From NCBI RefSeq assembly GCF_050859025.1, contig NZ_CP138200.1:3162001-3226000 (forward strand): a DNA stretch of 64,000 nucleotides, given 5' to 3'. Position numbers and translations under genes: made by a program. Below the pieces are notes generated by a model. The model saw nothing but the letters and a program-made list of their open reading frames with translations, searched no databases and was not told the DNA's origin. The stretch's first letter is position 1. Each line of letters starts with the position of its first letter. This document shows positions 42,550 to 51,152 of the stretch, one piece after another. This DNA comes from Wukongibacter sp050859025 (GTDB lineage Bacteria > Bacillota > Clostridia > Peptostreptococcales > Caminicellaceae).

Positions 42550-43341
42550 TCAATTATCATCTTTATCTGCTAACTTAAAAAATAATTGTGTTTTTTCCCC
42601 AGCTTTACTAAGTCCACATTTACTGTACATTTCCTTTGCAGTGTCAGAACTATCAGTTATTAGATACGCCATTTCTATATTCTTCTCATGTAATTCCTTT
42701 AATAAATGCTTTAAAACGGTTGTCCCAAACCCTCTCTTCTGATATTGCTTTAAAATATCAAAGTCCTCAATCTTACCTATTTTATCATTAATGAATAGTT
42801 CGCAATTTCCTATTGGCATATCGTTATTGTAGCACACGTATAAGTTCAAGTTTGAATCTGGTAGTCTATATATTTCCAATTTCCTATTAATCCTTTTTCC
42901 TGCAAAATCATTTCCCATAGCAGCTTTATTTGCTAAAATGTCTACATTTACACCATCCCTTAATTTTTCTGATGTTTCTGCCTTAGTAACATAACAATTG
43001 GGATTACCCTTAAGGAATCTATATTTTGCTGTTTCAATATACATATAGTCATAACGTGATACTGTAGGTTCTATAGGTAGAGAAGAAATCAATTCATTAG
43101 AAATACTAAAATCGCAAACAACTTGTAAAAAGCCCTTACTGGATGATTGTCTTAAGTATAGCTCTTCCGAGATTAAATTCCTCAATTTATCCATGCCAGT
43201 ATTATTCTTTATATAAGTAAAATTATGTGAGTACATCCCCTCTAAACTATTGTCCCAAAATCTTATAATATCTACATTCTCCATGCTCTCTGAAAAAGCT
43301 TTTACGTATTTTATTTCCGTATCAATATATTGGTTTAACAT
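42550..43341 (-). CDS. GNAT-family acetyltransferase (263 aa)
   Basis: The C-terminal half (about residues 130-255) is a GNAT domain: MPIGNCELFINDKIGKIEDFDILKQYQKRGFGTTVLKHLL with the acetyl-CoA binding RGFG. The N-terminal half is a second, less conserved domain seen in some clostridial GNATs. GGGAGAG precedes the ATG. It is followed by the methyltransferase gene, suggesting a two-gene operon. Confidence 0.78.
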   Translation of the reverse strand: MLNQYIDTEIKYVKAFSESMENVDIIRFWDNSLEGMYSHNFTYIKNNTGMDKLRNLISEELYLRQSSSKGFLQVVCDFSISNELISSLPIEPTVSRYDYMYIETAKYRFLKGNPNCYVTKAETSEKLRDGVNVDILANKAAMGNDFAGKRINRKLEIYRLPDSNLNLYVCYNNDMPIGNCELFINDKIGKIEDFDILKQYQKRGFGTTVLKHLLKELHEKNIEMAYLITDSSDTAKEMYSKCGLSKAGEKTQLFFKLADKDDN

Positions 43342-43391
43342 ATTTCTCTCCCTTCTTAGATAGATAAATTAAAACCAGTATTTATGATTTC

Positions 43392-44384
43392 TCAGTTGAG
43401 TAACATATTGTCCTGCTTATATATTTCTATTAGCATTTCCTCTACATCTTCCGCGTCATGGCGAAAATATGAGACACCATCATAAGTCGTAGTACCTGGT
43501 ATCGTGTATGTCTTCAAATTTTCCTTCTTAAATCCATCAGCTTTTTTAGCAAGATATGCTACCTTTTTTAAATCTAAGTCACTTTTAACAAATTTAAAGG
43601 CAGTATTAACAACTAGTGGCAATCTAAGACTTAGAGCTTTATCGGCAGCACTTCTTAAAAATTGCTGTTGAGCTTTAATCCTTCCTAGGTCACCATCGGG
43701 ATAACCGGTTCCATTATTATTTTTTCTAAATCTTAAATATTGTATGGACTGTTTACCATTTAAATTCCTGTTTCCCTTACTTAAATGTATATGTAACTCA
43801 GGTTTAGCAAGTGGGTCATCGTAATTCATATTAATAGGTATATTTACATTTACTCCACCAAGTGAATTAACTATATTTTCAACTCCTTTATATGTGACAC
43901 TGACATAAGCATCTATTGGAACATCACATAGTATATTTGAAACTGAGTCCATTGTTTCTTTGACACCACCTCGAATATACGCTGCATTTATTTTCCTATG
44001 TCCTAATGTATCATATTTAGTACCCTTATACTTCTCATCAAAAAAGTAAGTGTCCCTAGGTATTGATATCAAATCAATAAGTTTATTTTCAGGATTAAAG
44101 CTTGCTAGTATGATTGTATCAGTTCTTGGGCCTTCAAAGCCTAAAAGCAATATGTTTATTCTACTGCTATTTTCAATTAATTTTTCTATTTCGCTTTTAT
44201 TCTCTTCTACTATTTCTATTTCAGGTTCAGTTGAGCTTTCTGCTTTCACCTCAGACTGTACCTCTTCAAAGGCATCCTCAAGATTATCGTCACTCATGAA
44301 TTTCATAAAAGCAAGGACTGAACCACCAAATAGTAATGTAGAACATACAAATGTTACTATAAATATTTTGAAATATGACTTCAT
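43392..44384 (-). CDS. LytR-CpsA-Psr (LCP) family protein
   Basis: 330 residues: an N-terminal transmembrane anchor, an acidic linker and the LCP domain (INILLLGFEGPRTDTIILASFNPENKLIDLISIPRDTYF ... RKINAAYIRGG ... QYLRFRKNN ... GDLGRIKAQQQFL). LCP enzymes transfer teichoic acid or capsule polymers to peptidoglycan outside the membrane. The conserved Arg and Asp residues that bind the polyprenyl-phosphate substrate are present. Confidence 0.92.
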   Translation of the reverse strand: MKSYFKIFIVTFVCSTLLFGGSVLAFMKFMSDDNLEDAFEEVQSEVKAESSTEPEIEIVEENKSEIEKLIENSSRINILLLGFEGPRTDTIILASFNPENKLIDLISIPRDTYFFDEKYKGTKYDTLGHRKINAAYIRGGVKETMDSVSNILCDVPIDAYVSVTYKGVENIVNSLGGVNVNIPINMNYDDPLAKPELHIHLSKGNRNLNGKQSIQYLRFRKNNNGTGYPDGDLGRIKAQQQFLRSAADKALSLRLPLVVNTAFKFVKSDLDLKKVAYLAKKADGFKKENLKTYTIPGTTTYDGVSYFRHDAEDVEEMLIEIYKQDNMLLN

Positions 44385-44440
44385 TGCTTATTCCTCAAAT
44401 TTCTTTATTACCTTCTTATCTTTTAGGTGTAATGATTTAT

Positions 44441-45181
44441 TTATCTTAATATTTTTGAAAGAAACATCTCAGGATTGTTCAGGAAATCCTTTGTCAAGTT
44501 ATAATGCTCTGTATCTTTATAATTTATTTTTTCTACTATTCCACCATTCATAGAATAAATTCTACTTTTGGGATAGGAAAGTAATATGGGCGAATGGGTC
44601 GCAATAATAAATTGAGCAACACCTCTAGATTCAAGCTCCCATATCATTCGTAGAAAACCAAGTTGGCTCTGAGGAGACAATGCTGCCTCAGGCTCATCTA
44701 ATATATATATACCTTTACGCTTAAAACGATTATTGAACAGAGATATAAAGGATTCACCATGTGATTGATGGTGTAGGGATTTGCCTCCATATGACATATA
44801 AACTTCTTCTGATGAATTATATTTATCTTCAGCTAGGTTATCTAGATAGTTAGCAAAATTAAAAAAACTTTCGGCTCTTAGAAAGAATCCGTTATTTATC
44901 TTAGGAAACCATGATAATTTCATTATTTTGCTTAGTTCAAAATTTCCTCTGTTATCGGATAAAATCTGATTCCTACTTCCACCGACGGTAGCAAAGCCAC
45001 ACTTGGAGGCAAGTGCTTCTAAAAGAGTCGATTTTCCGCTTCCGTTTTCTCCTAAAAAAAATACTACATTATATTCAGTATCTATGCTATCTACACTTCT
45101 TAGTGAGGGTATATTAAAGGGATAGCTATTAACATTTATTGATTCCTCCCAATTAAATTTAATCTCCTTTAGAAATGACAT
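44441..45181 (-). CDS. AAA-family ATPase (ABC-like, YbbL/AAA_21 type)
   Basis: A 246-residue single ATPase domain: Walker A FFLGENGSGKST, signature-like SHGESF, Walker B GIYILDEPEAAL and H-loop IATHSP. There is no transmembrane partner nearby. Such stand-alone ATPases include proteins linked to DNA repair and to phage defence. The role is unknown. GGAGC lies before the ATG. Confidence 0.82.
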   Translation of the reverse strand: MSFLKEIKFNWEESINVNSYPFNIPSLRSVDSIDTEYNVVFFLGENGSGKSTLLEALASKCGFATVGGSRNQILSDNRGNFELSKIMKLSWFPKINNGFFLRAESFFNFANYLDNLAEDKYNSSEEVYMSYGGKSLHHQSHGESFISLFNNRFKRKGIYILDEPEAALSPQSQLGFLRMIWELESRGVAQFIIATHSPILLSYPKSRIYSMNGGIVEKINYKDTEHYNLTKDFLNNPEMFLSKILR

Positions 45182-45260
45182 TGAACTTTGTAAGCTCCTT
45201 TCTACTTCTAAATAAAAACTTCTTAAATTTTTATAGTAAGCTTATTAATCTAGTTTATTG

Positions 45261-45674
45261 TTATAGGTTCTTTTTTCTTTTAGCCAATTCTGCTATCTTT
45301 TCATATTCACTATCTAAAAGTGTTAGACCACAATTTGGACAGCTCTTTTCATATATTGATACCCTTTTACCACATCCAGGACATACCTCTAACATATCTG
45401 CTTTTTTAACATCCTTTTTTTCATCTTCAAATGTACTACCTAAATCTTCTAGTTTCACACCATCAACCTCTATAACCTTTAGTTTATTGGGTGAAATCCA
45501 ATGTATATTACCATCTTTATCGCATACTGCAGCTATTCTTGCTTCTCCCTCTTCTTCATCTGGAAATAAATTTCCTCCTATAAAACCTGGTCTGGTTGCT
45601 TTATACATACCATAACCAACTCCTAAAAAAATAAATCTCTGAAGTGTCACCTTATGTTTAACTACAATAGCCAT
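45261..45674 (-). CDS. Zinc-ribbon protein (137 aa)
   Basis: The C-terminal part has two CxxC pairs (VCPGCGKRV and SCPNCGLTL) forming a zinc ribbon, followed by a basic helix. The N-terminal part (RFIFLGVGYGMYKATRPGFIGGNLFP) may associate with the membrane. No family name was recognised. It is the minus-strand neighbour of the ATPase. Confidence 0.6.
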   Translation of the reverse strand: MAIVVKHKVTLQRFIFLGVGYGMYKATRPGFIGGNLFPDEEEGEARIAAVCDKDGNIHWISPNKLKVIEVDGVKLEDLGSTFEDEKKDVKKADMLEVCPGCGKRVSIYEKSCPNCGLTLLDSEYEKIAELAKRKKNL

Positions 45675-45911
45675 ATAAATATCCCCCTAAATTAATTTTA
45701 GTTATATTAAAATTTAAACTATAAGAAATAATTACTTAAAATTTTAACATTTTCCTCATTATAATACAAATTTCAACTTAAATTATTCATGTTCTACAGT
45801 AATAGCCTAATCCAAAGGTTAAGGTTCTACATATAATTACAAATTCCCCCTTACAATTTGCTTAATTTTTTCTATTTTCAAATTACAAGGATATTTACAG
45901 GAGGATATAGA

Positions 45912-45932
45912 ATGAATACAATAAAATCATAA
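45912..45932 (+). CDS. Mini-ORF (6 codons) before the sigma factor gene
   Basis: AGGAGGATATAG precedes an ATG encoding only MNTIKS before a stop, 33 bases upstream of the sigma factor start. It could be a leader affecting translation of the sigma gene, or chance. Confidence 0.25.
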   Translation: MNTIKS

Positions 45933-45964
45933 TAAGAATTATATTAAACTTCGGAGGTTACAAT

Positions 45965-46750
45965 ATGAATTTTGATAAACTGTTTAGCAAATATTCTTCA
46001 TATATATACAATTACGCTTTAAAATTATCCTGTGATCCTAATATAGCTGAAGATATATCGCAAGAGACTTTCTTAAAAGCCTGGAAAAAGAGAGATCAAT
46101 TAAAAAAACAAGAATCCGTAAAGTATTGGCTTAGAAAAATCTGTTTAAATTCCTTTTTAATGAAATTAAGAAAGGAAAATGGAAGGATTAGTCTTTCCTA
46201 TGATGAATTGGAAGACCTTAAGAGAGAAGGGAGAGTGTTACAGATAAGTTCTCTTAGCCCATCACCAGAGGATGAAATAATTGTAGATGAAGCCATAAAG
46301 GAAATTCAAAATGGATGCTTTCTAGCTATGGTTCGAAGATTAACTCCTAACCAGCGAATTACCTTTTCTCTTATAGATATGTTTGGATTGTCAATGGATG
46401 AAGTTGCAGAATTACTTGGGCTTTCCAAATCTGCCATAAAGGCTTTGCTTCATAGGGCTAGAATGAACTTAGACGATTTCTTTAGTAGACGGTGTAACCT
46501 AGTAAAGGTAGATAATCCTTGTAGTTGTATAGCGTGGCAAGGCTTTGTAAAACATAGAAATGATATTAAAAATGAGACTCTAAAGAAAAAGCTTATATCA
46601 AGTTTAGATTATACTAAAACAAACTACACTTTTGATCCGAATATCAGGAAAAAAGTTCAGTATTTATATAATAATATGCCAGATAAAAAGCCTAGACAAG
46701 AATGGTATGACAACGTAATTCGTTTGATTGGAGAATTTTACGAAAGTTAA
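45965..46750 (+). CDS. ECF-type RNA polymerase sigma factor
   Basis: 261 residues. Region 2 is at the N-terminus (FSKYSSYIYNYALKLSCDPNIAEDISQETFLKAWKKRDQL, -10 recognition) and region 4 at about residues 120-175 (LTPNQRITFSLIDMFGLSMDEVAELLGLSKSAIKALLHRAR). It has an unusual extension of about 85 residues with cysteines (RRCNLVKVDNPCSC). No anti-sigma factor gene is adjacent, so the extension may regulate it. GGAGG lies before the ATG. Confidence 0.87.
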   Translation: MNFDKLFSKYSSYIYNYALKLSCDPNIAEDISQETFLKAWKKRDQLKKQESVKYWLRKICLNSFLMKLRKENGRISLSYDELEDLKREGRVLQISSLSPSPEDEIIVDEAIKEIQNGCFLAMVRRLTPNQRITFSLIDMFGLSMDEVAELLGLSKSAIKALLHRARMNLDDFFSRRCNLVKVDNPCSCIAWQGFVKHRNDIKNETLKKKLISSLDYTKTNYTFDPNIRKKVQYLYNNMPDKKPRQEWYDNVIRLIGEFYES

Positions 46751-46861
46751 TATAAAAATTTTTACTAAATTTTTAATTAGAACGCAACTCTGCTATTTCT
46801 ATTGCATCTTAATAATATGTAGGATAATTCTATATATGTAAATTTTTAAGGAGGAATGATA

Positions 46862-47305
46862 ATGAGTTATGAAATGGCAGTAAAAGAATTAGCACCCTGT
46901 GGAATCGATTGTTCAAGGTGTGTAGCCTATGAAAATGGTGATATTGTTAATCTTAGTAAAGAACTTAAAGAGAAATTAATCAATTTTGAAAAATTTGCTA
47001 AAAAAATGGAGAAACTTGTACCTGCCTTTAAGGATTATGAAGGATTTATAAATATCCTAGATCACTTTTCCAAGGGCAAATGCCATGGCTGTAGAAATGG
47101 TGATGCTCTAAATACGGCTTGTGCTACTAAGGATTGTCACAAAATAGAAAAAGTTGATTTCTGCTTTCAATGTGGAAATTATCCATGTTCAAATAATAGC
47201 TATAATGATGACCTCTATGATAAGTGGAAAAGTAATAATGACAAAATGAAAAATAATGGCGTAGAAGTCTTTTACGATTCTCAGAAGAAAAGAACAAGAT
47301 ATTAG
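46862..47305 (+). CDS. DUF3795-like Cys-rich protein
   Basis: 147 residues with cysteines in APCGIDCSRC, KCHGCRNGD, CATKDCHK and FCFQCGNYPC, the pattern of DUF3795 proteins thought to bind metal. The family is common in clostridia and of unknown function. The ATG at 46862 is 7 bases after GGAGG; the ATG at 46856 is too close. Confidence 0.75.
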   Translation: MSYEMAVKELAPCGIDCSRCVAYENGDIVNLSKELKEKLINFEKFAKKMEKLVPAFKDYEGFINILDHFSKGKCHGCRNGDALNTACATKDCHKIEKVDFCFQCGNYPCSNNSYNDDLYDKWKSNNDKMKNNGVEVFYDSQKKRTRY

Positions 47306-47367
47306 TCACAATAGGGCTTACTATTATGTAAGCCCAGCTATCTATTATTTAATTATAGATTTAATTC

Positions 47368-48501
47368 CTAGTCATAATTTATTGCTGCAGCGATTTCCTT
47401 TTTAAACCTTTCATCTTCTTTTAGATATCTTTGAGTAGTGTTAGGTGAGCTATGATCTAGATTTTTCTGCACCTTATAGATATTACCTGTAATTTCAATA
47501 GCTTTAGTAGCAAAGGTTGCTCTTAGCTTATGGGGCGAAAGCTTTGGATTTCCTGATACCTTAACGGCATATTTCTTTACAATTCTTCGTATTTGTCTAA
47601 TGCTTAGTCTTCTATTTTCTCTAGTGCTAATGAATAAAGCATCGGCATCCTCTAAAGCTATACTTTTCTTTGGTCTCTCTAATTCTATATAATCTTGCAA
47701 TGCTTTTTTTGTATGCTTAGTAAAATACATATTCCTTTTCTTATTTCTTTTTCTATATATCTCAAAATAGTCTCTGTCAAAGTATAGAGAAGATGTGTTT
47801 AAGTGATATAACTCGTGTATTCTTAAGCCATGATAAACAAACATACTTATAATTGCTATATCCCTATTTTTTGTTTTACTATGGGTCTCCATTTCTTTTC
47901 TACTGAGTTCTATTACATTGTTATAAATAATTGTTTTACCACATTCCGCAAGCTCAAGCATAGCTTTGACTTCATCGTCGTTTAATGCTATGACTGGAGG
48001 AAGGTCAGGAGTAATTACCTTTCTAAGCTTTTCGGTTTCATTTCTTTCTATGTAATTATTCTTGTATAGCCAAGTAAAAAATCCCCTTATACAGGAGCCT
48101 TTAAAGAATATGGTTCTTAGACTATTACTATACAGAACCTTTTCTCCTTTACTATTTATTTCTATGTAGCTGCCACATGAGTCAAGATATTGTTGGATGT
48201 CATTAGATTCAATATTATTTAAATCCTTTTTATTAATACTTTGTATATCGGGCCCTATTACAATTCTTTCTTTAACAAGCCATTCTAAGAACTTAATTAT
48301 TTCTCTAGTATATTTTAGGGCTGTATTTATATTTACACTTCTGGCAGTTTCATTTATATAAAGGAAGTTAATATATCTCACCACAATAGGAGGTGTTAAC
48401 AATTTTAAAGCTTCCAGCTTTTCTCTAAGAATTTCTCTTTCTATTAATATATTGCTAGGAATATCACTACGTACTTTATCCGACACTACTATTTTCGACA
48501 T
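47368..48501 (-). CDS. Tyrosine recombinase (XerC/D-like), intact
   Basis: 377 residues with complete catalytic set: Arg227 (YHGLRIHEL), His324 and Arg327 (SPHKLRATFA), His350 (NLDHSSPNTT) and Tyr359. It is related in layout to the recombinase at 25780 (both have a long N-terminal domain and HKLRAT), so the two may be paralogues. No attachment site was seen beside it. GAGGGGG precedes the ATG. Confidence 0.9.
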   Translation of the reverse strand: MSKIVVSDKVRSDIPSNILIEREILREKLEALKLLTPPIVVRYINFLYINETARSVNINTALKYTREIIKFLEWLVKERIVIGPDIQSINKKDLNNIESNDIQQYLDSCGSYIEINSKGEKVLYSNSLRTIFFKGSCIRGFFTWLYKNNYIERNETEKLRKVITPDLPPVIALNDDEVKAMLELAECGKTIIYNNVIELSRKEMETHSKTKNRDIAIISMFVYHGLRIHELYHLNTSSLYFDRDYFEIYRKRNKKRNMYFTKHTKKALQDYIELERPKKSIALEDADALFISTRENRRLSIRQIRRIVKKYAVKVSGNPKLSPHKLRATFATKAIEITGNIYKVQKNLDHSSPNTTQRYLKEDERFKKEIAAAINYD

Positions 48502-48832
48502 TAAAAATCCCCCTCACGAAATAACATAGAGTATTTTACGTTTTAAGCAATTTTTTTTGACTTGGGTATATCATTGATACTATAAAAATAAAAAACCACG
48601 AAATTTGTTATAATGCCTTAATTTCGACATAGTTTGTAAAAATGTAGATTTTTCAAATGAATCCCCTTTGTTCTTTTTACAAATAATATGAAAATGTAAA
48701 AAATGTCACATTTTATCTTATTGAAGGTTATTAGCATAGAATATAGAGCAAAAAAATTGTTAAACAATTATCAATATTTATAGACTAATTATCATTAAGT
48801 TTTGAATGCATGCTAGCTATTGCCATAATAAT

Positions 48833-48866
48833 CTGTGAAAAGCTTTGATATATCATAGATTCACAG
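48833..48866. other. Hairpin in the 48.5-49.2 kb gap
   Basis: CTGTGAA / TTCACAG arms with a TGATATATCA palindrome inside. The gap 48502-49195 has no gene; it holds this hairpin, a TATAAT box at about 48893 and the terminator at 48907. Confidence 0.5.
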
Positions 48867-48906
48867 TTGTACTCGATACTATCGTATATATACTATAATA
48901 ACATAT

Positions 48907-48952
48907 ACCTAGTCCTACAATCTACATTTACGGACTAGGTAATTATTTTTTT
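48907..48952 (+). terminator. Terminator without an obvious gene
   Basis: A 9-bp perfect stem ACCTAGTCC / GGACTAGGT around a 16-nt loop is followed by AATTATTTTTTT. No plus-strand gene ends here, so it may end a short RNA beginning at the TATAAT box just upstream. Confidence 0.7.
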
Positions 48953-49195
48953 ATAAGCCTTTAAAAATCCATTAATACCTTTTTCTCAAATTTAGAAGGA
49001 TTTAAGACTATGTATACAAAAAATGAGGACAATCTTAAAAGAAGTCCTAAATTTATTATCTTAATAATTAAATTTACATAGGTTGCTTTTAAGCCCTTTA
49101 TTTTAACCAACCATTGCCTTACATTATCCCAATGATTTAGAGGCCCTTTGTTTTAGTTCGTTTAAATCTGTATTGTATATACTCAGTTGTGTAAT

Positions 49196-49774
49196 TTACT
49201 TAGAGAAATGAACTGATATCTTATTCAAAAAACTCTTTCTTTTTTTATCTGTACCACTTGTTGTATAATCACTATTTATCCATTTAATATTTTTAAAGCC
49301 AATTTGCTTTAGAGTTCCTTGGATAAAGCTACGCTTTATAGGATTTCCTGCCACGTATTTTAGGTACCAAGTCGGTGCTTGTGAGGTTGTTACAACGGTG
49401 GTTCTTTTAACATTAGTTAGTAAGCCCTTTAATCTATATTTCTCCTCTTTATAGGCAAAATTCTTGAGCATTACCTTATCTATAAATCCTTTTAAAACAG
49501 CCGGTACACTATACCACCACATAGGAAATATGAAGATTACTTCATCTGAGTACTTTAACATGTCTTGATACTTTTCAACTAGCACATCCTCATACTCTCC
49601 CCTTGAGTATAGGGCTAGCTCGGACTCATTAAGTACTGGATCGAAGGTTTCCTTGTTTAAATCAATAATCTGATATCCTTTTTTCTTAGTGTTTAATTCC
49701 ATAACTATTGTATCCATGATCGCTTTATTAAAGCTTCCGTGCCATGGATGTGCAAAGATAATAGTTGTTTTCAT
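49196..49774 (-). CDS. NAD(P)H-dependent flavin oxidoreductase (MdaB/KefF type)
   Basis: 192 residues of the flavodoxin-like fold: TTIIFAHPWHGSFNKAI, then YSDEVIFIFPMWWYSVPAVLKGFIDKV, the FMN-site segment. Members reduce quinones or other electrophiles. It lies downstream of a second reductase and an ArsR regulator on the same strand, so all three probably form one regulated unit. Confidence 0.85.
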   Translation of the reverse strand: MKTTIIFAHPWHGSFNKAIMDTIVMELNTKKKGYQIIDLNKETFDPVLNESELALYSRGEYEDVLVEKYQDMLKYSDEVIFIFPMWWYSVPAVLKGFIDKVMLKNFAYKEEKYRLKGLLTNVKRTTVVTTSQAPTWYLKYVAGNPIKRSFIQGTLKQIGFKNIKWINSDYTTSGTDKKRKSFLNKISVHFSK

Positions 49775-49808
49775 CTTCCCTCACTCTTCCTTTATTTATG
49801 ATATATAA

Positions 49809-50354
49809 CTATAGTTCTTTACCCAAATTATAAACCTCTTTAAGAGCCTTTTTATTTTGAAAAGTTGGATAATCGTTTGTACTTACTCCATACCTTTGAA
49901 CAAAGCCAATTCCTGCATACTCTGTTATATTCTTTATTATATTTATTACATTTATTGCTCCTGAGGATACTTCGTCTGCGGCTCCATAGGTAGTTAACAG
50001 TACAATTTTTTTGCCTATCCACGCTTGATAATCAATGGCATAAAGCCTATCAATGAAGGTTTTTAGTTGAGCCGTCATACTAAAAAAATATACTGGCGTA
50101 GCAAAAACAATTACATCAGAGGTTTCAACTTCTCTATACATTTCATTCATATCATCATTTATTATACAACCATCTATTTTACCACTTTTACAGGTATTAC
50201 AACCTTTACACCCGCTAGTTTTCTTTTCCTGCAGAAAAATTTTTTTGATTTCTATATAATTATGATTTTCTTCTATACCCTTTAGGTATTGTTCTAGTAT
50301 AACTCCTGTATTCCCATTTCTATTTGGACTTCCCAATATTGATAATATTTTCAA
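49809..50354 (-). CDS. NADPH-dependent FMN reductase / iron-sulfur flavoprotein
   Basis: 181 residues: LSILGSPNRNGNTGVILE (FMN phosphate loop), then GCKGCNTCKSGKIDGC, four cysteines near residue 50 as in iron-sulfur flavoproteins, and VIVFATPVYFFSMTAQLKTFIDR. A TTG start follows GGAGGAG. It is the first gene after the ArsR-like operator, so it is probably induced by the same stress. Confidence 0.85.
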   Translation of the reverse strand: MKILSILGSPNRNGNTGVILEQYLKGIEENHNYIEIKKIFLQEKKTSGCKGCNTCKSGKIDGCIINDDMNEMYREVETSDVIVFATPVYFFSMTAQLKTFIDRLYAIDYQAWIGKKIVLLTTYGAADEVSSGAINVINIIKNITEYAGIGFVQRYGVSTNDYPTFQNKKALKEVYNLGKEL

Positions 50355-50438
50355 CTTTTACTCCTCCTTTTATTTTCCTTAATGATTAAATGTTGAGATA
50401 GAACTGATTTAAGTGAGGTTTTCCTCATTTGACTTTCC

Positions 50439-50462
50439 ATGCATATATGCACTCATATGCAT
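50439..50462. promoter_or_regulatory. Operator-like inverted repeat
   Basis: ATGCATAT (50439-50446) and ATATGCAT (50455-50462) form a perfect 8-bp inverted repeat with an 8-base spacer between the ArsR-type gene and the reductase gene. A related ATGCAT...CATGCA element lies upstream of the regulator (about 50866-50881). Confidence 0.6.
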
Positions 50463-50490
50463 TTGTATACTAAAAAAAATATTCGTGGAT

Positions 50491-50841
50491 CTATGACTTG
50501 CAACTATTCATTATTTTCCTTAGTTTTTTTGTTGTGTCCTCAAATTTTTCAACAATATTCCAACCACAAACTTCATAGATGGTATATCTGGATTCTTTCT
50601 TCTTATTTAAAATACCTTGTTTATGCATTATATCCAGATGTCTAGAGATCACAGACCTATCTTGTGTAAAATTCTCTGCAATTTCACCTATACTCTTTGG
50701 CCCATATAAAGCTAAATATTTTAATAGTTCGCTTCTAATTGGTTCGAATAATGCCTTGAAGAACTCAAAATCAAATAGTTCTTCAATTTCCTTTTCGCAT
50801 TCTTCATAATTAATGTTCATTTCATCATTTTTTTTATCCAT
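50491..50841 (-). CDS. ArsR-family transcriptional regulator
   Basis: 116 residues with a winged helix (FEPIRSELLKYLALYGPKSIGEIAENFTQDRSVISRHLDIMHKQGIL). Cysteines near both ends (Cys15, Cys103, Cys114) could sense metals or thiol stress. It lies upstream of the two flavoprotein genes and next to two operator-like repeats, so it probably represses this set. Confidence 0.85.
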   Translation of the reverse strand: MDKKNDEMNINYEECEKEIEELFDFEFFKALFEPIRSELLKYLALYGPKSIGEIAENFTQDRSVISRHLDIMHKQGILNKKKESRYTIYEVCGWNIVEKFEDTTKKLRKIMNSCKS

Positions 50842-51005
50842 TTAATCACCTTATGATTATTATAAATGCATCACCATGCACATGTCAATGCTTTTTTAAT
50901 TTTTGCTCCCTAACCATTATATTACTTTATTATTTTCTATTCCATTAAAAACTATTATCATATCATTTTTAAGTATTCCTCTGCAAACTTATCATATAAT
51001 CTGGT

Positions 51006-51091
51006 ATAGTTGTACTTAATGGGGCAGTACCAGCGAAGCTGTAGCCAGAGGCAAAGTAGATTTAAATATATTAAGTCTACTTTGTTTTTTT
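51006..51091 (+). ncRNA. Orphan small RNA candidate
   Basis: A TATAAT box at 50995-51000 is followed by about 45 bases containing a nested hairpin (GGC ... CAGC-GAA-GCTG ... GCC) and then a 14-bp terminator stem (51052-51065 with 51071-51084) and seven Ts. There is no plus-strand gene up or downstream and no open frame. The -35 region is weak. It lies behind the end of the sensor kinase gene on the opposite strand. Confidence 0.5.
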
Positions 51092-51152
51092 CTTAAAAGT
51101 ACATTGGATCTTGTTTCTAATTAGATAGATTAGCTATAATTTATTCTTAAAA

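Noticed and set aside
42491..42553. N-terminal extension of the methyltransferase to the TTG at 42553
   Set aside because: It has no ribosome binding site, while the TTG at 42490 has GGGGGGAG at good spacing and still includes all motifs.
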